Assembly (NCBI GenBank): GCA_903885375.1
Contig: CAISIK010000223.1
Coordinates: 1-64,000, forward strand
Length of the DNA stretch: 64,000 bases
Direction of reading: 5' to 3'
Origin: an uncultured Pseudomonadota bacterium
Lineage (GTDB): Bacteria; Myxococcota_A; UBA796; SXON01
The translations under genes were made by a program, and so were the position numbers. Of the stretch, positions 1-8,362 are shown piece after piece. A model generated the notes under the pieces. The model was not told where the DNA came from and did no database searches. It was given only the letters and a program-made list of their open reading frames with translations. The first letter of the stretch is position 1. Every line of letters begins with the position of its first letter.

Positions 1-199
1 CCGTGTGCGGTGCCGCCTGATCGTGGCTCTCCCCGTGGTTGCGGAGATCGGGCATCACGAACCCCCACTCCGGCCGCTCGGCCACGAGCCGCCTTGCCAC
101 CAGCCTAAGGTTCTGCGCGGAGCCGAGGATGCCGTGGAGGATGAAGGACCAGCGGGTGGGCGCGGCCCCCGGGGCCGTCACCAGCGTACAGCTCAGCAT
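1..199 (-). CDS. Alpha/beta-fold hydrolase, N-terminal part only
   Basis: The gene starts with ATG at 199 and leaves the window at position 1, so only about 66 codons are visible. The translation contains FILHGILGSAQN, the oxyanion-loop HGxxGS motif of alpha/beta hydrolases, followed by PDLRNHGES, the conserved strand-loop seen in proline-iminopeptidase, esterase and YbfF-like families. The nucleophile elbow and catalytic His lie outside the window, so the substrate cannot be judged. It is divergent from the envelope-protein gene starting at 288. The family assignment rests on two clear motifs; the exact function is unknown. Confidence 0.8.
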   Translation of the reverse strand, partial: MLSCTLVTAPGAAPTRWSFILHGILGSAQNLRLVARRLVAERPEWGFVMPDLRNHGESHDQAAPHT

Positions 200-273
200 C
201 GGCCCCCGCTAGCATCACCCCCACGGGCGTGCGATGACTTTTCGGGACCTCCTGTAAGCAACCCCGAGGGGGC

Positions 274-279
274 TACGTT
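274..279 (+). promoter_or_regulatory. Candidate -10 element, leaderless type (TACGTT)
   Basis: TACGTT lies 8 nt before the GTG start at 288. The same spacing recurs before several other genes in the window. No convincing -35 hexamer is visible, and there is no purine-rich ribosome binding site between the element and the start codon. Confidence 0.45.
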
Positions 280-287
280 GTCTGTCC

Positions 288-3185
288 GTGCGCTTGACCC
301 CCCTCCTCCTCAGCCTGCTGCTCCCCTTCGGGTCGGCCCGCGCCGCCTCGCCGTGGACGCCGGAGCCCGCCCCCGTGGGCTGGTCGGCCACCGAGGCGTC
401 GTTCCGCCTCGTGATCCGCGAGGGCGAGCCGGTCCGGGTGGAGGGCAGCTACGTCTTCCAGACGCCCGATGCACAGAGCGCCGTGCTGCAGCTGGTGGGC
501 CCCGAGGTGGTGATCACCAGCCTCAGCGGCCCCGTGGTGGCCAACGAATCCGGCGTCGAGGTCGCGCTCGGCCCCGACTCGCGGCGCGTGGTGCAGTCCT
601 TCACGGGCCTCTACACCCCCTCCTCCTGGGGTGCGTTGGCGCTCCACGTGCTGCCCGCCGCACGCACGCACGTGGAGGTCGATGCCCCCGGCCTCGATGT
701 GGAAGTGGCCAACGCGGTCGATGGTTGGATCCCCGCCTCGGATGCCCTCAACGTCACGTGGCGCCCGCACGTGGAGGCGGGGGAGGTGCGCGAGAACCTC
801 GTGATGCAGGGCCAGGCCGCCCACACGTTCCGGGGCGCGGAGGCCGGCTTGCGCGTGGAGAGCGTGCTGCGCTGGCGGGTGGTTCGTGGCACGGCGCCCC
901 GCCTGACCTTTGAAACGAACGGGCTCGAGGAGCTGGAGGTCACTGGCGAGGGCGTGAAGTCCTGGCGCCGGGAGGGCGGGCGCGTCCTGATCGAGCCGAA
1001 GGGTCCCGTCAGCGGGCTCTTCACGGTGCGGGTGGCCGGTCGCACCACGCTTGGCAAGGATGAACGTTCCGTGCCTATGCCCGAGCCGATCGGCGTGCTG
1101 CGCACCGATCGATACGTCACCATGTATCGCTCCGACCTCGGCGAGCTGATCCCCACCCAGATGCCCGCCAGCGTGCCCCTGGAAGCCCTGCCGGCGTGGG
1201 CCACCAACCTCTCGGAAGGGGTCCCCCTCGTGGCCTGGCACGGGCCCCAGCCGGTTCGGGTGCTGGAGGTGAGCCTCACCGGCATCCCGGGCCCTGATAC
1301 AGTCGTGACACAGGCGCGATACATTCTCTCGACGGCGGCCGAGGGTCGAGCGGGGCTGCGGATGGTGCTCCGGGTACGGAACGAGCGCCGGCAGTACCTG
1401 CGCGTGCTGCCGCCGGCGGGCTGGCGTCCCGTGGTGGTCCGGGTGGGAAACCAGCCGGTGAGCTGGCTCAGCGATGGGGCGGGCGGCATCTACATCCCGC
1501 TCGAGAAGTCCATCGAGACGGTGCGGGGGCTCCTGAGCTTCCCGGTCGACGTGGAGTGGGTGGCCCGGGACCTGCCCGAGTGGGGTCGCAAGGGCGAGAT
1601 GGCGCTGAACCTGCCCGCGCTCGATGCACCCGTGCAGCAGGCCGAGTGGGAGGTCCACCTGCCCCGCGGCTACCAGGCGCTGCGTCCGCCGCCGGTGGGC
1701 GGCAGCCGGGTGCTGATGGCCACCGACCTCCGCGGCGATGTCGTTCTGGAAGACCCCGAAGCCCAGGCCGAGCGCCGCGCCCGCATCGACACCGTCTCCT
1801 CCGCGTTGGACAACGCTTCTTCCGCCTACAAGACCAACGACTTCGCCACCGCCCAGCAGTGGCTCGACCACGCCCGCTCCGTCGATGACCAGAACGAGGA
1901 GGTGGCGCTCCTGCAGGAGAACCTCGACGTGCTCACGGGCACGTCCACCAAGAACGACATGGCCAGCCGCAGGGTCAAGGAGCTCGCCAAGGCCAAGACT
2001 GGCGGCAAGGCATCCCAGCAGCAGATCGTGGAGAAGGAGGCCGAGCTCGCCTACCGCTCGGGCGACTACGACAAGGCCGAAGCCAAGCTGGAGGAGGCCA
2101 TCGCGATCGCCACGGAGCTCCAGCAGACGGAGCAGCGGGAGAGCGTGGCCCAGACGAGCCGGATCAGCTCGGCCTCCCAGAAGCTCACCGAGCTGCGCTC
2201 GCAGCGGGCCAACAACGGCGACACCACGGCGGGCAGCATCGAGGAGGAACTTGGGGGTCTCGAGGGCGGCCTCATGGGCGGAGTCGCCTTCGGCGCGGAG
2301 TCCACCGGCAGCTTCGGATTCGGGATCAGCGGCACCGGCATGGGCGGAGGCGGCGCTGGCGAGGGGCGCCTGGGCGGCGAGGTCACGGACGGTGCAGCCT
2401 ACGGTACCGACGCGTCCGGCGAGGTCGTGCAGCTGAACGAGCGGTACGTGGTCACGGGCGATGGCGACTTCGACCAGCGCGACCTCGAGGAGGACATCCC
2501 GATGGCCGAGCCGGAAGAGCCCGCGCCCACCCCCACCGTCGCCGACGCCGAGCGCGTCGTCACCGGCACCACGCTGAGCAAGGACATGCTGGCCCGCGTG
2601 CCGGCCTCGCGGAGCTACCAGAGCGTCGTGGGGGGGGCGCGGGCCGCCCGGGAGCAGAAGCCCGCGGACCGAAACGACGACGAAGGCGTCCCCGAGTCCA
2701 AGAAAAAGGCGTCCAAGGCAGAGGGTACCAAGAGCCGGCCGCTCCCGGTGCTCGCGATGGGCAAGCCGCCCCCCGAGCCCGCCGCCGAGGCCCCGCCCCC
2801 GCCGCCGCCCCCGCCCGCCCCTCGGCCAGCGGCTTCGAGCCCGGCCTTCGCCGCCCCGGCGCAACCACCCGCGACCATCGCCCTCGGCACCCTCGGCTAC
2901 CTCGCAGCCGAGAAGTCGGTCGCCGATGCGGGCGTAGAATGGGAGGAGCCGCCCGCCGCGGCCGAGGCGGACGAGGCGCCACCTCCCGACGTCGCCGGCC
3001 CGACCAGCGGCAGCGCGCGCCCCCTCCCCGAGCGCCGCGCCGCGCTGCAAGCCTCCCCCTCCCCGATGGCCCTCGCGCTCCCGCTCGACGGCCCGACCCT
3101 GACCACCACCCAGGCGCTCCTCCCCGCAGGGGAGAAGCCCGAGTTCCGCTTCCGCTACCGCTCCACGCTCAAGGAATCACCATGA
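288..3185 (+). CDS. Secreted multidomain envelope protein of unknown function
   Basis: A 965-residue protein with a signal peptide (residues 1-20, cleaved near SARA-A). Residues about 20-480 look like beta-rich modules. One of them, around 355-460, resembles a region of the next protein (RVRNERRQYL here, GVRNNRKQFL there). Residues about 487-640 are charged, helical and TPR-like. About 657-703 is glycine-rich. About 718-785 holds two copies of an ER(Y)VVTG stretch, the second followed by TTLSKDMLARVPASRSYQS, which resembles the plug region of TonB-dependent receptors. About 825-865 is proline-rich. No beta-barrel follows the plug-like part. The GTG start is favoured because the signal peptide begins there and a -10-like element sits 8 nt upstream. 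Function unknown; a periplasmic or outer-membrane scaffold is possible. Confidence 0.75.
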   Translation: MRLTPLLLSLLLPFGSARAASPWTPEPAPVGWSATEASFRLVIREGEPVRVEGSYVFQTPDAQSAVLQLVGPEVVITSLSGPVVANESGVEVALGPDSRRVVQSFTGLYTPSSWGALALHVLPAARTHVEVDAPGLDVEVANAVDGWIPASDALNVTWRPHVEAGEVRENLVMQGQAAHTFRGAEAGLRVESVLRWRVVRGTAPRLTFETNGLEELEVTGEGVKSWRREGGRVLIEPKGPVSGLFTVRVAGRTTLGKDERSVPMPEPIGVLRTDRYVTMYRSDLGELIPTQMPASVPLEALPAWATNLSEGVPLVAWHGPQPVRVLEVSLTGIPGPDTVVTQARYILSTAAEGRAGLRMVLRVRNERRQYLRVLPPAGWRPVVVRVGNQPVSWLSDGAGGIYIPLEKSIETVRGLLSFPVDVEWVARDLPEWGRKGEMALNLPALDAPVQQAEWEVHLPRGYQALRPPPVGGSRVLMATDLRGDVVLEDPEAQAERRARIDTVSSALDNASSAYKTNDFATAQQWLDHARSVDDQNEEVALLQENLDVLTGTSTKNDMASRRVKELAKAKTGGKASQQQIVEKEAELAYRSGDYDKAEAKLEEAIAIATELQQTEQRESVAQTSRISSASQKLTELRSQRANNGDTTAGSIEEELGGLEGGLMGGVAFGAESTGSFGFGISGTGMGGGGAGEGRLGGEVTDGAAYGTDASGEVVQLNERYVVTGDGDFDQRDLEEDIPMAEPEEPAPTPTVADAERVVTGTTLSKDMLARVPASRSYQSVVGGARAAREQKPADRNDDEGVPESKKKASKAEGTKSRPLPVLAMGKPPPEPAAEAPPPPPPPPAPRPAASSPAFAAPAQPPATIALGTLGYLAAEKSVADAGVEWEEPPAAAEADEAPPPDVAGPTSGSARPLPERRAALQASPSPMALALPLDGPTLTTTQALLPAGEKPEFRFRYRSTLKESP

Positions 3186-5011
3186 ACCTCCTCCTCCTCG
3201 CGTCTCTCGCCCTGGCGGGCACGTTCAACTCCTCTGAAGGCAAGGTCGAACTACCGTGGAACGACTTCAACGCGCTCTACACCAAGTACGTGCTCGATCA
3301 GCAGAAGCCGCCGGCCTCCCCCCGCGACTGGACCCTCGATCGGGCGGTCTTCACCGGCACCGTGATCGGCGAGGGCGATGACGCCTACGCCATCGTCAAG
3401 CTGAACCTCCGCGGCGCGGTGCACAAGAAGGAAGGGTGGTCCACGGTTCCCCTCCTCGGCGCCTCCACGGCGCTCCGCTCCGCCACCATCGGGGGCAAGG
3501 ACGCCGCCCTCTTCGTGCAGAGCGGGTACTACACCTTCATCACCGACAAGCCGGGTCCCTTCGAGGCCAACCTCGAGTTCGCGGTCAAGCTCTTCGAAGC
3601 CGACGGCGAGAAGGGCTTCACCCTCCCCTTGCCCTCCGCCGGCGCCACGGTGGTCGGGCTCGCCGTGAAGAGCGCGGACGACCTGGAGTTCGCCGTCCCC
3701 GGCGCCCAGGGCCTCAACGTGACCACCGTCGGCACCGAGCGCCGCCTCGAGGCCTACGTGCCCTCCATGGCGAGCCTCACCGTGAGCTGGTCGCGCAAGG
3801 TCAAGGAGCAGACGGCCGACGAGAAGAAGCGGGAGACCCGCGTGTACGCCGAAGCGCGCACCCTCATCGGCGTGAGCGAGGGCGTGCTCTCCGGCCGCGC
3901 CGACATCGACTACACCGTGCTCCACAACCCCGTGGAGCGCTTCAAGGTGAGCCTCCCCGCCGACGCCACCGTCCTCGAAGTGCGCGGCAACGGCATCCGC
4001 ACGTGGTCGCAGGCCAAGGACGGCACCATCGACGTGGAGCTGAACTACGGGGCCGAGGGCCTCTACCGCCTCGGCATCGACTACGAGCGCACCCTCCAGG
4101 CCGGCGCCAACCTGCCGCTCGTGGCGCTGATCGGTGTCACGCGGGAGACCGACTACGTCGGCGTCGATGCCCGCAGCGCCGTGGAGCTCGTGGCGAAAGC
4201 GGCCACCGGGGCCGTCCCCATCGACGTTCGGGAGCTTCCGGCCGCCCTCACCGGCCAGACCGACTACCCCGTGCTGCTCGCCTACCGGGCGCGCGGCGGC
4301 GACGTGAAGATTCCCCTCGACGTGCGCCAGCACCCCGACATGGACATGCTGGTCACCCTCGTGGACACCGCGGCCGCCGAGACGCTGGTCACCGAGGATG
4401 GTCGCCGCATGACGCGGGTGCGCTACGGCGTGCGGAACAACCGCAAGCAGTTCCTGAACCTCAAGCTGCCCGACGGCGCCGAGGTCTGGAGCGCGTCGGT
4501 GGCCGGCCGGGGCGTGAAGGTGTCCCGCGGCGAAAAGGGCGACGTGCTGGTGCCGCTGGTGCGCAGCGATGCTTCCGGGGGCGCGCTCACCGCCTTCCTC
4601 GTGGAGCTGGTGTACGTGGAGGCGGGCGCCGAGCTCGCCAACGGTCGCGGCGCGCTCGAGGTGCACCTCCCCACCGTGGACGCGCCCTCCAGCATCCTCC
4701 AGTGGACGGTCTACATCCCCGCCACCGCCACCATCGTCCCGCGCACCTCGAAGGGCAGCGTCCGCCGCGTGGACTGGTTCTCCGCGGCGCCGGTGCTGCC
4801 GGCCGAGGCCGTCGTCACCTCCAACGCGCAGCAGGCCGTGCGCGCCGAGGTCCAGAACCAGGGTGAAACGGGCGCGCTCGGGCAGGGCGTGGAGCCGGTC
4901 GAGGTCCAGCTCCCCCTCTCCGGGAACGCCTACACCTTCGAGAAGACGCTCGTCCTCGACGAGGGCCTCTGGGTCGGGTTCGACTACAAGCACAAGGTCA
5001 AGGTTCGTTAG
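3182..5011 (+). CDS. Secreted protein related to the upstream envelope protein
   Basis: A 609-residue protein with a short signal peptide (MNLLLLASLALAG). Its ATG overlaps the upstream stop in an ATGA junction, so the two genes are translationally coupled. The body is predicted beta-rich. Around residues 400-510 it matches the upstream protein over about 110 residues (YGVRNNRKQF, then HLPTVDAPSS against NLPALDAPVQ). This points to an old duplication and probably a shared complex. It lacks the glycine-rich, plug-like and proline-rich tail of its neighbour. A strong GC hairpin follows the stop. I do not recognise a characterised family. Confidence 0.75.
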   Translation: MNLLLLASLALAGTFNSSEGKVELPWNDFNALYTKYVLDQQKPPASPRDWTLDRAVFTGTVIGEGDDAYAIVKLNLRGAVHKKEGWSTVPLLGASTALRSATIGGKDAALFVQSGYYTFITDKPGPFEANLEFAVKLFEADGEKGFTLPLPSAGATVVGLAVKSADDLEFAVPGAQGLNVTTVGTERRLEAYVPSMASLTVSWSRKVKEQTADEKKRETRVYAEARTLIGVSEGVLSGRADIDYTVLHNPVERFKVSLPADATVLEVRGNGIRTWSQAKDGTIDVELNYGAEGLYRLGIDYERTLQAGANLPLVALIGVTRETDYVGVDARSAVELVAKAATGAVPIDVRELPAALTGQTDYPVLLAYRARGGDVKIPLDVRQHPDMDMLVTLVDTAAAETLVTEDGRRMTRVRYGVRNNRKQFLNLKLPDGAEVWSASVAGRGVKVSRGEKGDVLVPLVRSDASGGALTAFLVELVYVEAGAELANGRGALEVHLPTVDAPSSILQWTVYIPATATIVPRTSKGSVRRVDWFSAAPVLPAEAVVTSNAQQAVRAEVQNQGETGALGQGVEPVEVQLPLSGNAYTFEKTLVLDEGLWVGFDYKHKVKVR

Positions 5012-5022
5012 TCCAGGCAGCG

Positions 5023-5061
5023 GAGCGGCGGCGCCCGGCCCCGGTCGGCGCCGCCCCGCTC
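5023..5061 (+). terminator. GC-rich hairpin after the two envelope genes
   Basis: GAGCGGCGGCGCC pairs with GGCGCCGCCCCGCTC across an 11-nt loop, with a 2-nt bulge. It lies 11 bp past the stop at 5011. There is no U-run, so intrinsic termination is plausible but unproven. Confidence 0.5.
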
Positions 5062-5107
5062 CCCGGGCCGGAGTGATGGGGCGCCGCCTTGGCGGCAACC
5101 GCCCGGG

Positions 5108-5120
5108 GGCGCTAAGCGCC
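5108..5120 (+). promoter_or_regulatory. Perfect palindrome just before the DUF808 gene
   Basis: GGCGCT-A-AGCGCC is a perfect 6-bp inverted repeat ending 5 nt before the ATG at 5126. It covers the place where a leaderless -10 element would lie (CTAAGC). It could be an operator or part of a stem masking the start. Confidence 0.35.
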
Positions 5121-5125
5121 GCGCC

Positions 5126-5995
5126 ATGGCCACCGGTCTACTCGCGCTCCTCGACGACATCTCCAGCATCGCCGATGGCGTGGCCTCGCTCACCGCGGCC
5201 GCCGCCAAGAAGACCAGCGGCATCGTCACCGACGACATGGCCGTCACGGCGGAGCAGGCCGTCGGCATCCGCCGCGAACGCGAAATCCCCGTGGTGCTCG
5301 CGGTCGCGAAGGGCTCGATGAAGAACAAGGCGCTCTACCTCGCGCCGGCCGCCCTCGGGCTCAACGCGGTGGCGCCCTGGGCCATCACCCCGCTCCTGAT
5401 GGTCGGCGGCACCTACCTCGCCTACGAAGGGGTGGAGAAGGTGCTCCACTGGGGGAAGACCGGCGATGGCGACGACACCGACCTCGCCATCACCGACCCC
5501 GAGGAGTTCGAGCGGTCGCGCATCGCCGGCGCCACCCGCACCGACTTCATCCTCAGCGCCGAGATCATCGCCATCTCGCTCGGCGAGGTGGCCGAGGCGC
5601 CCTTTCTCTCGCAGGTCGTGGCGCTGTACGCCATCTCGGTGGTGATGACCGTCGGGGTGTACGGCATGGTGGCCGGCCTGGTCAAGATCGACGATCTGGG
5701 TGAATACCTCGCGCTCAAGGGAGGGCCGCGCGCCCGCATCGGCATGCTGCTGGTGCAGGGCACACCCTGGCTCATGAAGGGAATCTCCATCGTCGGCACG
5801 TTGGCGATGTTGATGGTCGGCGGCCACATCCTCATCGAGGGCGTTCCGCCGTTGCACCACCTCGAGGTCGAGCTGATCCACGGGCTCCCGTTCGAGTGGC
5901 TGCTCTCCTCGCTCGCCGGGGCCGCCGTGGGCGGCGTGGCTGGCCTGCTCACGATCGGCGCGCTCGCCCTCTGGTCCCGGCTCAAGCGGAAGTAG
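5126..5995 (+). CDS. DUF808 family inner-membrane protein (YedI-like)
   Basis: A 289-residue protein starting MATGLLALLDDISSIADGVA, the typical opening of the DUF808/YedI family, followed by the conserved KTSGIVTDDMAVTAEQ and PVVLAVAKGSMKNK segments. Several hydrophobic segments (around residues 70-100, 145-190, 215-240 and 260-285) indicate a polytopic membrane protein. The family is widespread and has no agreed function. Its stop lies 16 bp before tesB, so the two may be co-transcribed. Confidence 0.88.
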   Translation: MATGLLALLDDISSIADGVASLTAAAAKKTSGIVTDDMAVTAEQAVGIRREREIPVVLAVAKGSMKNKALYLAPAALGLNAVAPWAITPLLMVGGTYLAYEGVEKVLHWGKTGDGDDTDLAITDPEEFERSRIAGATRTDFILSAEIIAISLGEVAEAPFLSQVVALYAISVVMTVGVYGMVAGLVKIDDLGEYLALKGGPRARIGMLLVQGTPWLMKGISIVGTLAMLMVGGHILIEGVPPLHHLEVELIHGLPFEWLLSSLAGAAVGGVAGLLTIGALALWSRLKRK

Positions 5996-6011
5996 GCGGA
6001 TAGGGAGCCCG

Positions 6012-6890
6012 ATGCGCGATGTACTCGAGGAGCTCCTCCACCAGCTGCGCCTGGAGCGTATCGAGGAGCGCATCTTCCGCGGGCAGAGCCAGGACCTCGG
6101 TTGGGGCGCCGTTTTCGGGGGTCAGGTGCTCGGCCAGGCCCTCTCCGCGGCCGCCCAGACCGTGCCCCCCGAGCGCGGCGTGCACTCCATGCACGCCTAC
6201 TTCCTCCGCCAGGGCGATGCGCGGGCGCCGATCGTCTACGAGGTGGAGCCCGCCCGCGACGGGGGCACCTTCACCACCCGCCGGGTGGTGGCGGTGCAGC
6301 ACGGCCAGCCGATCTTCATCCTCAGCGCGAGCTTCCAGGTCGAGGAGGGCGGCTACGACCACGCCGAGCCGGCACCGCTCGATGTGGCGGGCCCCGACGG
6401 GCTCCTGAGCGAGCAGGAGTTGGCCCAGCGGGTGGCCGACGAGATTCCCGAGCCGCTCCGGGCCATGGCGCTTGCCGACCGCCCCATCGAAATCCGGCCG
6501 GTCACGCGGTGGAACCTGCTGCGCCCCGCCAAGCTCCCGCCCCGTCGCCAGCTCTGGTACCGCGCGTCGAGCCGCCTCCCCGACGATCCGGCCGTGCACC
6601 GCTACCTGCTCGCCTACGCGAGCGACTTCAACTTCCTCCCCACCGCGATGATGCCGCACGGGGTGAGCTGGGTCACCCCGGGGATGCAGGTGGCGAGCCT
6701 CGACCACGCCATGTGGTTCCACCGCCCCTTCCGCTTCGATGAGTGGCTGCTCTACGACGTCCAGAGCCCCTCCGCGAGCGGCGGCCGCGGCCTCGTGCTC
6801 GGGCGCTTCTACACCCGCGATGGCCTGCTCGTGGCCTCCGTGGCGCAGGAAGGGCTCATGCGGAACCGCAGCGTGAGCTGGGCCGGCTGA
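6012..6890 (+). CDS. tesB: Acyl-CoA thioesterase II
   Basis: A 292-residue double-hotdog thioesterase that hydrolyses acyl-CoA to free fatty acid and CoA. The sequence follows E. coli TesB closely: VFGGQVLGQALSAA near the N-terminus, YASDFNFLPTA carrying the catalytic Asp, DHAMWFHRPFRFDEWLLY, and VASVAQEGLMR with the catalytic Gln. The position equivalent to the E. coli catalytic Thr is Ser (VASLDHAM), a conservative change. The start has a GGGAG ribosome binding site 4 nt upstream. It converges on the lipoprotein gene that ends at 6925. Confidence 0.95.
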   Translation: MRDVLEELLHQLRLERIEERIFRGQSQDLGWGAVFGGQVLGQALSAAAQTVPPERGVHSMHAYFLRQGDARAPIVYEVEPARDGGTFTTRRVVAVQHGQPIFILSASFQVEEGGYDHAEPAPLDVAGPDGLLSEQELAQRVADEIPEPLRAMALADRPIEIRPVTRWNLLRPAKLPPRRQLWYRASSRLPDDPAVHRYLLAYASDFNFLPTAMMPHGVSWVTPGMQVASLDHAMWFHRPFRFDEWLLYDVQSPSASGGRGLVLGRFYTRDGLLVASVAQEGLMRNRSVSWAG

Positions 6891-6924
6891 CCGTTCGCGG
6901 CGCGGGCGCGGGGGGCGCCTCCCT

Positions 6925-8304
6925 TCACGGGCTCCCGTCGCAGGCGTCACCCACGCCGTCGCCATCGCCGTCGGCCTGATCGGGGCGCCAGTCGCCGTCG
7001 GGGTCGAGGGAGGGCACCAGCGTGGTGGCGGGCGCGCCGGCATCGAGCAGCCGAACGGCCTGGCCCCAGCCTCCGCCCCAGTCGCGCACCTTCACCAGGA
7101 GCGTGTTCCGACCGACCTCGGCCACGACCTCGGCCTGGAACTGGTCGGCGTTCACGCCCTGGCAGCTCCCCACGTCCATCACCTGCACGCCGTTCCACCA
7201 CGCGAACACGCCGTCGTCGGCGCCGAGGGACACGGTGAGGGGCCGGCTGTCCGCGCTGTCGAGGTACACGAGGGTGTAGGACTCGCGGGAGGGGCTGGCC
7301 GAGCCGTAGGGGATGAGAAGGTCGTAATACCCTGTTTCTACGAGCGCGATCGTCCAGACTGTATCACCCGCTGCATCACCCGCCGCGGGGGCCAACGGGC
7401 CATCCTCGCCCACGAAGGCGAACTCGCTCGGCCGGCATTCGGCCGTGGTTTCTCCGCCCGTGAAGGGGCCGGCGCTGAGCCAGGTTGTGATGTACCCGTC
7501 GGCCGTGAGGGAAGGCGCGGGGGTGAGCGGGCCGTTGCTCAGGTCCGGGCAGTTGTCCGCTTCGTTGTCGAGCCCATCACCATCCCGGTCGGTGTCGCAG
7601 GAGTCGGGGATGGTGTCGGCGTCGCCATCGGCGCCGGAGGCCGGCGCCCCGATGGTGAGCGGGTCGGGCGAGGTGAGGGCCACACTGTAGTCGGGCACGA
7701 GCGTGCCGTTCACGGCGCTCGCACACACGGCCCAGGTGCCCCCCTCCACCCAGCGGGCACCGGGGGCGCTCAACGGGTCGAGGTGGGCGCAGCCGCTCGC
7801 GTCGGGCGCGCCGGAGGCGAGCATCGTGCCGTCGGGCGCGTGCAAGGAAAACGTCAGCGAGGTGCTGCAGGGGGCCAGCTCCACGAGCTCCACGGCGCCA
7901 CAGGCCGGCACCTCGATCGACCAGCAGTCGGTGTCCCCCTCCAGGAGGCTGCCGTTGCCCTCCCCCTGCAGGGCGGAGGCCTCGGCCCACGTGTTGTTGG
8001 GTTCGACCTCGGGGGTACCCGTCTCCGCCGCGCAGCGGCCGTTGCAGCCATCGCCCCCGAAACCGGCTCCGTCGTCACACGTTTCTCCGCTGTCCACCAC
8101 GAGATCGCCGCACCGGGGCAACCGGCAGTCCGACCGGCATGTATCAGCGGATGTATCGCTGTTGGCCCCGCCGTCATCACATTCCTCGTCGGCATCCAGC
8201 ACCGAATCCCCACATCCGGGAGGCACGAAGACCTCGTCCTCCACGGGGGGAGCCGTGTCGGCGGGGTTGTTGCAGGCCGCCACGAGCCAGAGCAGTCGGA
8301 GCAT
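6925..8304 (-). CDS. Lipoprotein with Myxococcus Cys-rich and thrombospondin-3-like repeats
   Basis: A 459-residue predicted lipoprotein: MLRLLWLVAAC is the signal with lipobox LVAAC, followed by NNPADTAP. Two Myxococcus-type cysteine-rich repeats come next (CGDSVLDADEECDDG and CGDLVVDSGETCDDG). A thrombospondin type 3-like calcium loop follows (DTDRDGDGLDNEADNCPD), then a beta-sandwich domain around residues 290-420 (ADDGVFAWWNGVQV, NTLLVKVRDWGGG), and a last calcium-loop tail at the C-terminus. It is probably exposed on the outer membrane. The ATG at 8304 is chosen for the lipobox and a TACACT element 7 nt upstream. It is divergent from the subtilase gene. Confidence 0.85.
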   Translation of the reverse strand: MLRLLWLVAACNNPADTAPPVEDEVFVPPGCGDSVLDADEECDDGGANSDTSADTCRSDCRLPRCGDLVVDSGETCDDGAGFGGDGCNGRCAAETGTPEVEPNNTWAEASALQGEGNGSLLEGDTDCWSIEVPACGAVELVELAPCSTSLTFSLHAPDGTMLASGAPDASGCAHLDPLSAPGARWVEGGTWAVCASAVNGTLVPDYSVALTSPDPLTIGAPASGADGDADTIPDSCDTDRDGDGLDNEADNCPDLSNGPLTPAPSLTADGYITTWLSAGPFTGGETTAECRPSEFAFVGEDGPLAPAAGDAAGDTVWTIALVETGYYDLLIPYGSASPSRESYTLVYLDSADSRPLTVSLGADDGVFAWWNGVQVMDVGSCQGVNADQFQAEVVAEVGRNTLLVKVRDWGGGWGQAVRLLDAGAPATTLVPSLDPDGDWRPDQADGDGDGVGDACDGSP

Positions 8305-8311
8305 GGCGCGC

Positions 8312-8317
8312 AGTGTA
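8312..8317 (-). promoter_or_regulatory. Candidate leaderless -10 (TACACT) for the lipoprotein
   Basis: On the minus strand TACACT is followed by GCGCGCC (7 nt) and the ATG at 8304. There is no room for a ribosome binding site if transcription starts about 7 nt after the hexamer. Confidence 0.55.
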
Positions 8318-8348
8318 CCCATTCCCACCGGCGTGCGGGAGTGTGCGC

Positions 8349-8354
8349 TACACT
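8349..8354 (+). promoter_or_regulatory. Candidate leaderless -10 (TACACT) for the subtilase
   Basis: TACACT is followed by CCGCGTCC (8 nt) and the ATG at 8363. With the mirror element at 8312-8317 it makes a divergent promoter pair in a 58-bp gap. Confidence 0.55.
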
Positions 8355-8362
8355 CCGCGTCC

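Noticed and set aside
273-3050. A 925-codon minus-strand frame opposite the first envelope protein.
   Set aside because: It has no signal or motif, its composition mirrors the plus-strand gene, and the plus strand has a signal peptide and a coupled downstream partner.
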